Source of the DNA: Stratiolaelaps scimitus
Lineage: Eukaryota > Arthropoda > Arachnida > Mesostigmata > Laelapidae
Assembly (NCBI GenBank): GCA_019614645.1
Contig: JABWDB010000007.1
Span: 5,717,501-5,781,500 of the forward strand
Length of the DNA stretch: 64,000 nucleotides
Direction: 5' to 3'
The notes under the pieces were generated by a model. That model searched no databases. It was not told where the DNA came from and worked only from the letters and a program-made list of their open reading frames with translations. The position numbers were made by a program, and so were the translations under genes. The first letter of the stretch is position 1, and the number at the start of each line of letters is the position of its first letter. Below, piece by piece: positions 1-12,893 of the stretch.

Positions 1-169
1 AGGAAAAATTACAATTACACAAAATCGAGTTCACTGTCTGTATCTGACTGCTACCCGCTCACTATAGGTATGTTAGCGGAGGCTGTACGAACCTTACGGT
101 CTGGGGCGTTAATCATCAGATATTCATTAATGAGAAAATTATGGTAGGCTTCGTGTGGTGCCAACTTAC

Positions 170-336
170 AAAAAAGAACAGCAAGGTAGTCCCTTTCCTT
201 GATGAGTGTCTCGAGAATTTTTCCATTGACCTCCTCGATTTTGTCTGCGAGTTCCATAGCCTCAAGGTTTGTCAGCCATTCTAAAACAGCCTCCTCTTCC
301 ATGAGGTCACCCGTGAAGATCTGCGGTTCCTTGTTC
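170..336 (-). CDS. Thioredoxin-repeat secretory protein, exon 3 (end of repeat 1, start of repeat 2)
   Basis: Internal exon with acceptor TTCACTAATTAG| before 336 and donor T|GTAAGT after 170. It continues NKEPQIFTGDLMEEEAVLEW, the C-terminal strand and helix of the first thioredoxin unit. It then starts a second unit with IEEVNGKILETL and YLAVLF. That stretch matches the end of exon 1 (IPEVNGKKLELLLE and YLAVFF) and is interrupted by an intron at the same codon and phase. The protein is therefore a tandem array of at least two thioredoxin-like units, cut by introns at equivalent places. The reading frame that continues into the intron to position 51 is read-through past the donor. The next exon lies beyond the left edge. 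Confidence 0.8.
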
Positions 337-469
337 CTAATTAGTGAAGATTGGTAAACAAATGTTATATACAATAGAGTGTCTATGGCAACAGTCGTCT
401 CGGCAACGTCCTCGTCGATTCCAGCATGGTTATATGGTAATCGTTTAGCACTCGATTACGTCTACGTAC
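337..469 (-). other. Short second intron (133 bp) of the thioredoxin-repeat gene
   Basis: GT-AG intron that starts GTACGT and ends AATTAG. It separates exons 2 and 3 and interrupts an Arg codon (AG|G). Confidence 0.75.
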
Positions 470-629
470 CTGTAGTAGGCAAGCGCAGGAAACTGGGTGA
501 TACCGAGCAACTTCTTGGCCACTGCCCTCTCTCCATTTTTGACGAATCGAACTCCGAAACGCTCCGCGTCATCGTTGATGCGTTCCAGCTCCGCTAAGAC
601 GGGGTCGCACGTCTTGCAGATTTTCGTAT
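470..629 (-). CDS. Thioredoxin-repeat secretory protein, exon 2 (CKTC motif)
   Basis: Internal exon with acceptor AAAAAG| before 629 and donor AG|GTACGT after 470. It supplies the core of the first thioredoxin-like domain: YTKICKTCDPVLAELE, then a strand (FGVRFVK), a helix and the conserved FPALAYYR stretch. FPALAYYR includes the cis-Pro loop position of thioredoxin folds (Pro in QFPAL). The first base pair of the exon completes a Tyr codon with exon 1, and its last two bases complete an Arg codon with exon 3, so both junctions keep frame. The pair of cysteines is CKTC rather than the CGHC of classical protein disulfide isomerases. The enzyme may therefore be a weak or specialised oxidoreductase. 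Confidence 0.82.
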
Positions 630-899
630 CTTTTTAAACAAACAACAAAATTCAACGTGGTTACGCTCGCACTCAGATCGCAATTATTAATACTGCCCGA
701 TGGGAGATCCTAAACCACGAAGGCTGACAAACAACGAACATGTAACATCCACGGTACAAAACTATTCTTTTTTTTTTTGTAAAATTCCTAACTCTATAAG
801 CTTTGATTAATAGAGGTTCTTATTTTATATTAAAACTATAAAATTGAAATCTTCTATTAAGAAATAAATTACATTATTATCCTTATAATTAATTGTATA

Positions 900-1010
900 T
901 TAAAAATTCATAGGCATTGGCTTCATAAGACGGACAGCCCCTTTGAATGCAAATGTGCAACGGTAAACCACGAAGACAAAGCATCTTAATGGCAAAAAAA
1001 AACGATATAG
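900..1010. repeat. Fragment of a dispersed repeat shared with 31.3 kb and 55.95 kb
   Basis: The stretch around GACGGACAGCCCCTTTGAATG and CAAATGTGCAAC recurs with mismatches near 31345-31385 and 55970-56000. It looks like one end of an old dispersed element that is longest at 55.93-56.8 kb. Confidence 0.5.
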
Positions 1011-1292
1011 AGCAGGTTTAAGAAGTGCAGGCGTTACAATTAGAAGTTGGATCTCGTATGGGTGCGATCGATCGCGAATATGTTTCCATAATACGTAAGT
1101 CATTAAAGAATACTGCTGCATTGCTAATTACCTGCAAAATATAATATTACATTTCTTCTGAATTTCCCGTCATTTTTCGACTATATGTATTCAACGAGCA
1201 ACAAATTGCCCCATCTTGCGCCTTCATTTATGGGCACGTTTCAGAGGATAATAAAGTCACGGTAATATCGTGATTTTGTTAGCAATTTACGC

Positions 1293-1330
1293 AGTATAAA
1301 ATTGCAGTTCCTTTAGTACACCAATAAAAT
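1293..1330 (+). repeat. Weak SINE family B tail fragment
   Basis: TATAAAATTGCAGTTCCTTT followed by CCAATAAAAT resembles the conserved 3' part of family B (see 43190-43297). The match is short and diverged. Confidence 0.35.
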
Positions 1331-2779
1331 ACTTATTTTCTAGCCTTGACCAGGAATCTGGACGAGTTTGGAAATGATAATATTTCCTATATAATAAATT
1401 AGTGCCTGATCGCTGCAAATGGCTGCATTTAGCCTTCTTCGAGCGTTTTCAAGAGCAGTGGAACGAACGAACGAGGCAAGCAGATCGTTGACCTTGGCAT
1501 AAGGCGATTCACGTAAAATCTAAAAAAGGGAACGATTTAGCAAAAAAAAATTGAAGGGCTTCAAATTCCGCGAAAACAAATGGCCGCGAACAAAGCGTCA
1601 ATGGAATTAAGCTCGAAGCGCCTTCTCAGGGTTGCGTTATTCCATTATAGCTGAGCGCACCGATGGTAGCACATGTGATGACGTATCAAATTCAGTAAGA
1701 TGTTTACATTCATTCAATACATAACTAGGTGGTTGCGGTCCAACAAGCCATAGCGACTTGAACGGCTTCAACTAGAACAACGCACTGAAATGCCCTCCGC
1801 CAAAAACTTCCGGCCAAAGCTGTAGCCGTTGTCATCTAGTTACACCTACCACCTACCCTAGCTGTAGGTTACGCCAAGAAAGAAAAGCTAAACCGCGCAC
1901 CATCCCCTCTATATCTATCTCCCCCCCGTTCTCTCTGTGATCTCGTTGCTATATATCGGAAACGAGCCCTTACATCCGGTCGGCATGTGACTTGCCTGGC
2001 CCCTTGCTAACTCTTCTCGCTTGGCCTTCCGATATGTCAAGGCTGAAATAGGCTACGGTTGCCCGATCGTCTGTACGCCCGCCAGACCGGCCGGCTGCCC
2101 GTCACTGCCGTCCTGCATGCAGCAATGTCCCTCGCGACCCTCCAGGCGCCGGCTGGCGCTGGGAAAACGGGCATCGGTACACAAGCTCAAAACAGAACAC
2201 CGCGCGCAGCATACTATAGCATCTTAAACGCAGGGTCAGTCGTTCTCGTTCAGATGCACACACCATCTCTATCTTTCGGCTCTTTGGCCCGATGTCGACG
2301 TTGAGACCACTGGAGACCGCTACCTCCAACACAGAAGCTCAACCGACACAGCGGGGTCGGTCGGTTTTCCAATTGACTGTGGCAAAAAAAAACTATGAGT
2401 CGCATGAGGATAGAGGAGACGAGAGTCACAGATGATTGTGCGTGCTCTCGCTTGAAGCTGTCACATCGTTCAAGGGTCATGCATCAACACACACGGAACG
2501 AGCATCTGGCCAAAGCTCCGGACAGTACTGGCCATCTTGATGTACGCGATTGCCCGAGGTACAGCGCGATCGTATTATAAATGTAATATATATTTTCCGA
2601 TTTTGCAGCATACCACTGCTTTGCTGAATGAGATAGATATTCTGCTGGTATGCAAATTACTTATTACTTAGTCGTGTCAGTTAACGTGCACCGCGATTAT
2701 GCAATCCCTCGCGCTCTCTGTAGTTTCGAGCGTATCGTAAGAAATGCTTTTTTTTAGGAGTGATGTATAATTTTTCAAA

Positions 2780-2783
2780 TATA

Positions 2784-2822
<39 letters not shown>
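2780..2822. repeat. (TA)n microsatellite
   Basis: Nearly pure TA dinucleotide tract with one GT interruption near its left end. Confidence 0.95.
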
Positions 2823-2824
<2 letters not shown>

Positions 2825-5312
2825 TATAAAAATGAATGAGTGTTTTTTCCACTGCGACGATTCACAGTCTTTAGCGAGGGTATTGATTTTGAGAGGTTTC
2901 AGCCCCCGACACCTGGCGTTTCCTGCCATTCTTTCCTATGAGCCTTATTTTGATTACGCTAACCATCGTATGTACTTAAAACAGGATCATGAACCGGGCT
3001 GATACATGGTGTAATATTCGGTTTTGACATTTGTATCTCTCTGTACATATCAAGTAGACACTCTGAACAGCCACTGGAGTCGAGCACACTTGAGCGCGCT
3101 ATACATTCCAGCATTATGTTCAGCGGGCTATTTGACATAAGACGAACAATGTTCTCCCTTCGAAGACGAACGCTCGAAGCCGATTGTGAGAGGCGCACAG
3201 CGGTCGGTAGCGTTAACCGCGAGAGCTAGACACTATACATTGCTATACAATATGCGAATAGGGTTTAAAGGTCCTTCCTTCCTTCCGCGCAAACAACCTT
3301 GTTGCGCCCACACAACGGACACTGACCGCAATTGTGCGTTTGCGAGCTGTACACGAGAAAGTCTCCGGTGTCTCGAGTCAGTGGACTTAGCCAGCATCAG
3401 TAAACAAGAGTGCACAAGAAGGTCGCCGTTAGAGCGGATACGCGTCGAGGGACCTCAAAGCGGAAAATGGCCAGCATGCAACTACCCCAAGACGCACTAA
3501 CGATCATAAATAGATCTTCGTAGTACTTTGCCGCCAACGAGCATCTCACATCATTAAGCAGGCGGCCTTATCACGTCGATCTTGCGAATAGCTTTGACGA
3601 CTTTGATGAGTGCTCATTGTTTTCAACTATGAAGGAGGCACTTTAGCCAGGAGTTCGAGACCTTTGAAACATTCGCCCTGGATAAATCGACCCTTGTTGG
3701 TGTTGGAGATTCGCTCGGATGGTAACGATATAATGCCTAGCCATTTACGAGCCCTATGGGGGGTGAGTTCAGGTGAGATGTATATTTGTACGTAACAGGC
3801 TAGTCAGTATTGGCTGAGCGACGCATGCGCGGCATGCATTTCCAAAACCACCACCGAGACAAAAAGAAATACCCCAATTATGGGAGATTAAATCCTGTCA
3901 TCACCTCCTGGAGGATCTTTTCCTTCCGACATTCATCGGGGTAAAGCCCTAAGGGTAAGTGTCCGACTATAATCGACATTTCCCAAACGATGTGTATCTG
4001 CTATTACTGATTGTGAATTATTTGTTAACTTACTGTCAGACAAACGTCATGCGAAACCTATGCATGACACTTACTCGTGGTGGCATTAAAATTATGACAA
4101 TATGCACTTTACATCCTCTATGGCATAAGCGTACTCGGAGTGCTCGGGCATAACACTTGTAGAACTCAGTGGGAGAATCTCTAGACGATCAAAGCGAATA
4201 TCCCTATAATAAATCATACAAGGGTAAATCAAATTTCTGGTAGATACATTTGTACTGTTTTGATCATTTCCATTTATGCAGCGTACTAACTATCTACAAC
4301 GGTCCAAGCAACGCTATTTACGTTCGTCACCATAGCGAAGCATAGATTGCTGGCAATTTGTGTACTACACAAAAAGCTTTAATATGATATATGTTAGAAA
4401 GCGACAAAATTTCGTCGTTAAGTTTAAACATCAGGAGTCGGGATTAATTATTCTCTTTCGTTATCAACATAATACGTTTACATCGTAGCCAGAAAGATAC
4501 TGCACCTCAGCCATTTCAACGATTCGTTTATGTCACTGCGATACAAGAAATAATCTTCAAAGAATCCGCGGCAGTGCAGGTGCCGTGAAGTTGAACTATA
4601 CCCATGAGCAGGTGACCGTACACGCATCATTAATTTTTCGACAAGAGAACATTAGTCATTTTCAAGGTAGACTCTAAGGCATTCTCTAAAAACGACGACT
4701 TGCCCAACCACTTTTGCCGCAACCGTTATTTTTATCGATGTAATCGCCTATGTGTATTCTGTCGCTAACCCCTTATTCGTTCCTTATCAGATGTAATGCG
4801 GAAAGCGTCACTGAGTGATGCAGGATACTCCATCTATCTGAGCTCATTTGGTACTTCTGATACCGGCCCGCCGAGGCTCGAAGTTGTTCGTGAATTACAT
4901 AATAGTGTCATTTCACTTTGTTGACACGCCGATCAATCTGTGCGTAGTGCAGTCATTCAGCTGCTTATGTGCACGCGTTATGTATGAGACTCATGGCCGA
5001 TGGGGCATATTCTACGAGTCTCACATGGACTGGCTGGCCGCAACTGTGACCCTCGATAACTCGAGGAGTACAGAGCGTTAGCGACACCGGCTCTGTAACA
5101 AGATCGAGACAGCCTCGGCGTACGAATGCAGCTCTTGTCGATGTTCCAGCACAAATAATTGAGGCCGGCAAGGCGGCGAACAGTAGAGAAACAGTAGCCT
5201 GGTGAGTACAGCACAGAGGCAGAACGGATGGTCTGAGAGAGTGTTGCTGGGTGGCGACCGCTTGTCACTAAGGCGAACAGAGTTCTCTGAGCGCGCTCCG
5301 GCGATCTCTGCC

Positions 5313-5355
<43 letters not shown>
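5313..5355. repeat. (TA)n microsatellite
   Basis: TA dinucleotide tract with one AC interruption. It creates artificial Tyr-Ile repeat frames on both strands. Confidence 0.95.
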
Positions 5356-5359
<4 letters not shown>

Positions 5360-6180
5360 GTGTCTGCATGTGTGTTTATCTGCATGCGTATGCTAACTGC
5401 TATTGCTCACTCGGACGTTGGCCAGTTCATCGTTCTGAACTCTCGTTGAACAAATGATTGTCGCAGCCGCGGTGATAATACGCGACACGTGCTGTTGTGT
5501 TTAGCATAAAAAATGCAGTGGTTATATGACATCCGCTACGGATGTCTTCGCAGTGGCCTGCAATTGCCACTTAGTCGAGGATTCGGTGTGTGGCCATGAA
5601 GAGAGGCGAAGGGAAATTCGTCCATTTGTCGAGATAAATTCGTTAACTCTGTACACATGTCTGGCTGGGGCCATTCTCATCTTTTTTGTTTGACGCATTT
5701 TGATTTTCAGATTGTCACGCCAGTGAAGCGTGCATACGTGTCATCATCAGTCAAATTGGCGATACAATTTGGCCGACTAAGTTCTAATGAAGCCTGATGT
5801 TAGTGTATCGGGTCAAGGGGCTCAAGTCACTTGCAGCCGGAAAACTGCACCCGTCATCCCAATCATCTGGTGTTGAAGGGACGGCGTGACGCGAAATGTA
5901 TTTTTCTTTAGCGAAAATATGAAGATATTGAGTGATTTTAATTTTGTCGTCTTGATCAAACACCGAGTAGACTGCCGCATCCGGAAGAAGTTGGAATATC
6001 GACGTCAACGCATGTTACGTGCAGAGGAACAACGCACATCTTTAAATAGAATAGATGCCACCGCCATGTGTCGTAATGTACGCTGACGTTACTGAAAAAT
6101 CAGATATGACTCTTATGTAAGAGTTTATTCGAGTTGTTGCCGGCTTCTGACGTAACGGTACGTGCTAAATAAATTGTTGT

Positions 6181-6430
6181 TCGAGCTGACCCTCAGCTGT
6201 TCCCCTATCTGACAGGCCTCAGCTCTTAACCTTTTACGTATTACTATGAGGACCTATCAGGGCCGCCTTTGCTTACTCTCTTCCTTGCTCGTACCTGGCA
6301 AGAATCTTCAGATAAAGAAAGATGATAAAGAACTCCAAAGATTATCCACGTCTGACAGGATTTGAATCCAACGTACGCGTGCGTCCGGTCTAGCAGTCCA
6401 AGACGCTCACCACTAGACCATCGAGGGAAG
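6181..6430 (-). mobile_element. tRNA-derived SINE, family A, copy 1
   Basis: Read on the minus strand, the right part (about 6430-6360) looks like a degenerate tRNA-Ser. It has an A-box-like TGGTCTAGTGGTGAG, then TTGGACTGCTAGAC (compare the GCT-anticodon serine loop), then a B-box-like GGATTCAAATCC. A unique body follows and ends near GGTCCTCATAGTAATACG and CAGCTGAGGGTCAGCTCG at 6181. The same order of blocks recurs at 36895-37112, and the 3' part alone at 18158-18233. This recurrence is why I call it a SINE rather than a tRNA gene. The cloverleaf is too eroded to be functional. Confidence 0.65.
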
Positions 6431-9427
6431 AACGGTACGTGCTACAATTATATCGCATGTTTAACTGAGCCCATTGTAGCATGGGAAACTGAGGCGCGTA
6501 TGATATTTTGTTTCTACCGTCAGCGCTATGATGTGACAGGATACCTTCATTTCTGTCCATTGTACTTAATCCTTTAAGCGCACAACATTAGATTCTGGTT
6601 AGCATATTATTCTATGAAGAAGCACTGCGTGTAACTTCTATTCTAAACTTCTCCATAGTAGCAGATCTTCTGCAAGGTATACGCGTGTGCGTTAAAGGAT
6701 GTGCAAGGCCCCTGAATTATAGAGAAGCTCAGCACAAAGTCTATTAGCTACCAGCATTTGGTGTATAGGCCAGGTACATGGCGCCGACGAAAAACATCGT
6801 CTGAATAAGTTTGCAAAGCACGCATAAAACGCCGAGCCGCTTGTACTTAGCAAGATCATAATTCAATAAACATATAATGCACTTAAGTTCTGTCAATTTG
6901 TAGAGATCGGCGAGAGTTGCTTCGTGCTCCAAAAACTCGGACAGTATCAGGTGTATCCATGGTCTTGCGTGGGGAACGTGTATCAGGTGAAATTGAAAAA
7001 TAAATCATAATTGACATAGGCCCTGTGTGATAAAACAAGGTGATAAGGTTGCCATACAAACAGCAAATTTAACTTTGTTTTATGACTAACACGTTGTAGT
7101 GAAAGTTTCGGCACACAACTAATCGGAGGCGAAGTTTTTGAGAAAAAATAGCTGAATCCTCCGCGTAACCTCTAAAGCGGACGACGACGTCCCTCGTCTC
7201 TTTCCCATAAACAGCAAACTTTGAGCTCAGAGAATTGCATCTGGGAGCACACATTTTGAGTACGGTTAAATACCGCCCCGAATTCACCCTCGAAAAGGAT
7301 GGAAATTGCGAAAAAACTTGTTCTCTGAACAGCACTTACAAGTCGATAATAGAGACCAGAGGATCATTTAATGCGGCCACTTCCACACTTCGCGAGATTA
7401 TACCACCCGAGCGGCAAATTACGCATATGACTTTGTGTTAACCCATAGCCACAAGGGGTACGAAGAGGCCACCATAGGCCGAATGTATATCTATAGAGGG
7501 AAATAATTCTGCCTGCCCGAGTGGGACCGTAAATATGATATGCATTATACATTGACCCACACCGCAGAAAGATAGACCACGTATATAATTAAATGCGGCA
7601 ACGTCGTGTTATGAGTTGAGCAATTGAGTCAAGCGAGATAGGGTTATTCTTACAGGGTATTCTTCTCAACCTGAACTCGTAATAGACAGAGGTCCGCATC
7701 TACATGAAGCTTTTGTCTGTGCGACCCACTTAGAACCCTTTGGGTACGCTTGATGGTTAAGCGTTTCGTAAGTGCAAGCCGACCATATCCCCATGCTGGT
7801 TGCCTCCTATAGCGAGGTCGCGCATCTCTCTGCGCGAACGATACTTCTCCAAAGGCGCGAACGCTTTCAGTGGGGAAATCTCCAATAAATCGCTCAGTCA
7901 CAGCCAACTAAAAGGCTGGAACGCAGGGATTTTGTTGCTATTTCGATTCTGGAGATGACGCTTATATGAGACGGATGAGAATAGAAGAGAGAGAGAGATT
8001 TCTTAGAATGATACGTGAATTGTACGTGAACGTTTATATAAACCATCTGTCCTCATTGCATTATGCTGCATCCAATATGTAGTCCTTTACAGTGTTCGGA
8101 CATTGCCTATGTTTATAGACACCCGGCTACAGGCAAAGGAATATCGCCAGTCTCAGAACCTTGTGGGCGGATAGGAGGGGAATAGACAGATCTCTAGCCA
8201 GCGTTCGACCATAGCCAGCGGGAGGTACGTCGATGAGTGGCGTACATGTTATCATAAGGGTGAAGGCAAACAATATAGCACTTGTGTCTTAAGAAAGACA
8301 GTTGGTAATGAAATGGTGAAAGGTGTTGCGTGTTCCTGTTGCATCATAAAGGTGCATTTGCCTAACCTACGATGTAAATCATCCTACTGCGAAGTATAGC
8401 TGTACATATTTACTGGTTCCCTTTAATTAACTAGACAATTTTCGAGAGGGAGGGCCACATCTTCAAATTCAAACAATTGCGAGTGAAGCGCTCATTGAAG
8501 TTCACTACACCCCGTTTTACATTTGTTATTGTATTCGAGTAGGCGTTTTCTTATGGAAATAAGGGAGTGATATTCATAATCAGCGAACGAAATCCTGGAA
8601 CGCATCAGGACGTATTTTCCACCTGAATTATTGACGCTATACGAAAACATATCGACAACTACTTCATTCGTGGCTGAAATGACAAGCGTAGCCTGAACCC
8701 TGAACAAGAACCGATAGCATATGTAGATTGCCTAGCACTTCACAGCTCGATCATGAGCAGGTCGAGTCAATGTGTAGAATCGGCAGAACGGTGTGCGGCG
8801 ATGTTTCGTAAGGAGGTCCGTTGTTTGCGGGTGATGTTGTCACTGTTTTTCAATGGGTCTTTGGTCCCTCGACACAGGGGACGACTGTTTAGCGCAGGCT
8901 TTCTTGCTCCGCTTGCCGGAGTAGCCTGTGAGCGACCTAAGCACTCAAAGCATGGCCTTCGATAGCGTAGGCTGAACTGGTAGGCTGGCACTAGTGCCAG
9001 CATAGTGTCTACCGCCTTCAATGTTTTTGGCTGTGTTCCATTTTGTCACAATGCGGAAGTATTTACGAGAAAAAAAAACCCCAAGAATTGATAACATTCT
9101 AATGCATATCGTCGCCGTTCCTATTCATTCAACACAACAGCTTCTCGAATCGAACTTAGTTCTGAACGAGGTTTAATATGACGAACAAGTAACGATTGGA
9201 GAAAACTGCAGTAGTTACCGAGATTGATCAGACACCTGTCTGTATAGAAGTTGTTACGGTTACATTTGCGAGCTCACATATGTGTACCAAATAGTGACGA
9301 TACTGCTGTAGCATCAATTCGGTAGAGACCTATGCTCCACAAGTGCTCAAGAAGTATACCCTATGCCCCTGCCAGTCAGTTCGGCCCGTATAGTTATTTG
9401 GCCAGTTGTGACCGTATCAATACTTAC

Positions 9428-9635
9428 AAAAGAATACAGCCAGGTATTCCTCGGTCTCAAGCAGCAACTCGAGCTTCTTGCCATTCACCTCAGGGATAAC
9501 TTCACCATCCTCACCGATCGGAGTCAATTCTTCCTTTTTAAGGCGCGCATCTGTGCTACCGTTGAGGCAAACAAGGATAAGCAGGACACCGGGCCAAAAT
9601 CCCCCCGCGGTGACGACGTCCCCGAGCGGCCTCAT
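9428..9635 (-). CDS. Thioredoxin-repeat secretory protein, exon 1 (signal peptide)
   Basis: First coding exon of a minus-strand gene that continues at 629-470 and 336-170 and then leaves the window. I start at the ATG at 9635. The frame is open a further 12 codons upstream, but only to a GTG, and the ATG gives a credible signal peptide: a hydrophobic core (GVLLILVCL) with likely cleavage after STDA at about residue 30. The exon ends with YLAVFF and a clean donor (T|GTAAGT, intron from 9427), leaving one base that becomes Tyr when joined to the next exon. The joined product reads 178 residues in the window. It has a CKTC redox-type motif at residues 74-77, directly after the first beta-strand as in thioredoxin folds. 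The expected role is thiol-disulfide chemistry or chaperoning in the ER or secretory pathway; this is inferred from the fold and signal peptide. I cannot name the orthologue. Confidence 0.8.
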
Positions 9636-10365
9636 CGCGGTCGGTCGCACCAACCGAGGCTCGCACGGCACCCTTCACTCACTGACGCCAAAACCGCACA
9701 CTCTTAACTAGAAGTCCTCCAGGATAACACGAAGTTTGCTCGTCCGCTCGTATCGGCCACACACACATACGGCACTACCAGACTAGACCAGAGTTTCGCA
9801 GGGCAAAGCGAAGACGGGACCAGCTAATATGTACTATAGGCGAACTGAGCAAACCAAAGGCAACCAGTGGGGAACAGCTAGCCAATGGGTGAGGTAGGTT
9901 GCCTTCGAAAGCCGCTGAGAGCTGCCCCGTGCCAGCAGAGAACCGGTCGGGCCAGGGTCCACCGAGAGGGGCGGGAAGGCTGGTGAGCACGCTGCGCGCA
10001 GTCAGGTCGTCGTCGTTGCGAACAAGCCAAAGCACGCCAAGCCAACGAAGGACCACCAACGACCAACCATTGGGCAAGCTGGCTGGCTAGCGATCAGAGC
10101 GCCACGCGCCAACAACAAAACTTCCAGCGTTCGCCAGCAGATTAAGTAGCTGGTAGAGTTTTACTCGGTGCCATACAGCCTATGCCGATGCTGGTGTTGG
10201 CCAGGAATAGCGCTGGTGAAGTCGACGAGCAGCGACTAGATGATACGCGCTGTCACTCGCCGAGCGAGGAGACCCTGCGGGAGGGTAGGTGCAAGGGAGT
10301 AGGTAGGTGATGGCGGCCGTAAGGCAGAACGTGAATCTCCGATCAACAACTGCAACAACACATAC

Positions 10366-10447
10366 GAACCCATACACACACACGCACGCATCCGCTGGAA
10401 TACACACTATACACACGCATACTATTCGACACACACACACACACACA
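10366..10447. repeat. (CA)n-rich microsatellite
   Basis: Interrupted CA dinucleotide repeat, purest at 10430-10447, inside the GC-rich segment upstream of the thioredoxin-repeat gene. Confidence 0.85.
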
Positions 10448-12893
10448 TTCAGAGGCACGGCATCCATAGACAGCATCTCACAGTACGATGGGCGCACACC
10501 CGCCGTCGTCAACGACGAAATGCACACAACAAGCTGGGCTGGTAGCTCTAGAGCATGGTGCGCGAGGCTCAGAAGACGATACGGGAACGCTTAGCGAGCA
10601 CCACTGCAGGCAACAGCACTCACTCGGCCAGGTCTCTGCAACAGCAGCAGCAGCAGCAGAAACAACAGGGATAGCAGTCAGTAACACTCGGGGTGCCAGC
10701 ACAACGAGTCAGCACAGCGACGGGCGTAGTATTCTGTTTAGTGTGTTGTAGTAGTGTTAGTCGTACGGCGATTATCGCTCGGAACATATTCAGCTGGGTC
10801 GGCTTCTAGGTGGTCTGGGCCTGAGATGTGCTAAGACTTCCGAACGTTTACCTCTCACCGAAGCCTTACCCGTATTGGGCGGTCGACGACGCGAGCAGTT
10901 CACTGTCAAGGTCGCGCGATTTGTCGTCGTCGTCGGATCGTAGACGCTCCAGTGGACGCGTTTCACACAATTCGTGTGGAGTAGAGGCGTTCGCATGGGC
11001 CTTAGTGGTGAAGGTCTGAGGGACACACCTGTGGCGTGTCAGGTCGTGAGCCTAGAGCAGTTGGCACGAACCTAACCTAGTCTAATCTCACCGCTTCCGC
11101 AACGGATGGATGACTGGATCTGGGAATATGGCAATGTGTGTTGTCAATAAGGCATCGGACACCGGCCAAACGCCAGCGTGAACCAACATGAGCGGAGACC
11201 AATGCCAATAGCAAATTCAAACGGAAGGAGCATCTATGGGTGGTATACATCATGATAGATGACGGGGTTGATGGCACGCCGGCGGCTTGACGCGATGCGC
11301 GATTGAGTTGACATTAAAATAGTTCCCGTTGGTCTCCCGCCACTCAGCTATGATGGGTAGCGTTGTCGACTGTTTAGGGGCCAGCAAACCATGCCAGTTG
11401 ACGTGAGGTGACGAGAGATTCAACGAAAGGAGGACTCTGCCTATAGACCTTGCCCTAAGCACGGCGTTCGGTTAAGCTTTAGCTTCGAAAGCAGACAGTG
11501 TTATAGTATATTGTAGGAAAAGACAGCATACATCACTCATGTCATGTGCGTTTTATAGAAGCCAGCTCTACGTATATCTAGTCTACTATTGTGTCACTAG
11601 TTTGAATTTCTAGTCCATACGCTGTTTAAGTTCCATTGTTGGTCCTTGTCGAGGAAGTATCCTTCGAATGGAATTGTCATTTGATTGTATCGAAAAACCG
11701 TCGCAGGCCGGGAGAGAGGGAGAGAGCATGCACATAGGTACATCTAAGCGATTGACATTTGAACGATTTACTCGAAACAACAAAACAGTACCGTAACCTT
11801 AAATGGGTGCCATGACCTGGGACTTCGGAGGAGCTTGACGCCATCAGCGCGTCATTCAATTCATGCTGCGGCTGTACGAGCGGACGGCCGAGGACAGCTG
11901 TTGATTGATGTGCTCCTATTTATCAGGAACCTCCCTGTAAATTCATTGTTATGTGTCCCCCAAGCAGGTGGTTTTACTTTATCGGTAGGTTTGGATGACT
12001 AGAATTCGTTCATTAAAGTTCCCTCAGAAGATACCTCTCTTGCATACGCTATGTACTGCGATATTAGGAACTACAGAAGTCGAGATTGGACATACGGCCA
12101 TTCTGCATGAATCTAAATCCTATGGACGGCAAGGAGTGGCTCTAAATGCTGTCAGCCCGCCAAGTGGCTTCGCAGAAGTTACCAAAATGCTTATTAGTTA
12201 AAATCCTTTTCAACAACCACGAATTAACATATCGCTCCGAGTAGCGAAGTCACTAATAAGGTGAGTTTGTAAATCAGCCAATGCTGGATTCCTGTGGCAG
12301 CAAACGCATATCGAAAATGCCACCACATGGGTCTCTTCAGCAAGTCAACAAAGGCTCTTTTCTACGGACAGCGTCACGGTACAACCTTCGAAAGATTGCA
12401 ACATTGGCTGTTGTTATATGTGGACTCAAACGCGGTACATCGATTGTCAATTGGAAAATTGCAAAACGAAGCAATTCAAACGTTCAATTCAAACGTAACA
12501 AAATTTTTCTAGGCGAACAATATGTGCCCAATACTGTCAGCGATGAGTCAAGCAGCAAACAACTAGTATCTATAAAATTCAATTGAAAGTAGCTAAATAC
12601 TATTACGTGCGACATCTTTGAGTGCGTTCGACTAAGGTAGCTACGCTTTTGAGGTGCATCATTATAGATTTTAGTGCTCCGATTGCCCATCTGGTCACTT
12701 GTCGGCCGCATTTATATGAGATTTGCCAAATGGTTCGACACCTACGGGTCTATTCTACCTTCACGGTCGTACTTGAAAGCCGACCAACGCCGAAGGCAAG
12801 ACGCAGTCTCTAAAAATGCTGGAAAAAGCCAACTACGAATATGAACCAAAAGTAGTAAGAATATGAACCACTAGTACGATAAATCGTTCCTCT

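Larger units (their letters stand above)
630..9427 (-). other. First intron (8.8 kb) of the thioredoxin-repeat gene
   Basis: Apart from a (TA)n tract near 2.8 kb, another near 5.3 kb, a degenerate SINE at 6.2-6.4 kb and repeat fragments near 0.9-1.1 and 1.3 kb, I see no supportable gene on either strand. The open frames here are short, share no recognisable motif and lack paired splice sites. Confidence 0.6.

Noticed and set aside
51..374. A 107-codon minus-strand ORF taken as an independent small protein
   Set aside because: Its central part is exon 3 of the thioredoxin-repeat gene. Its two ends read through a good acceptor (before 336) and a good donor (after 170) into intron.
5202..5396. 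Proteins with long Tyr-Ile repeats (here and at every TA tract)
   Set aside because: They are translations of (TA)n microsatellites and appear on both strands.
6360..6430. Functional tRNA-Ser gene
   Set aside because: The arms are mispaired and the same sequence recurs with a common body elsewhere, so it is a SINE head.
9363..9711. Plus-strand ORFs across the thioredoxin exon 1 region
   Set aside because: They are antisense shadows of the signal-peptide exon and its GC-rich 5' flank.
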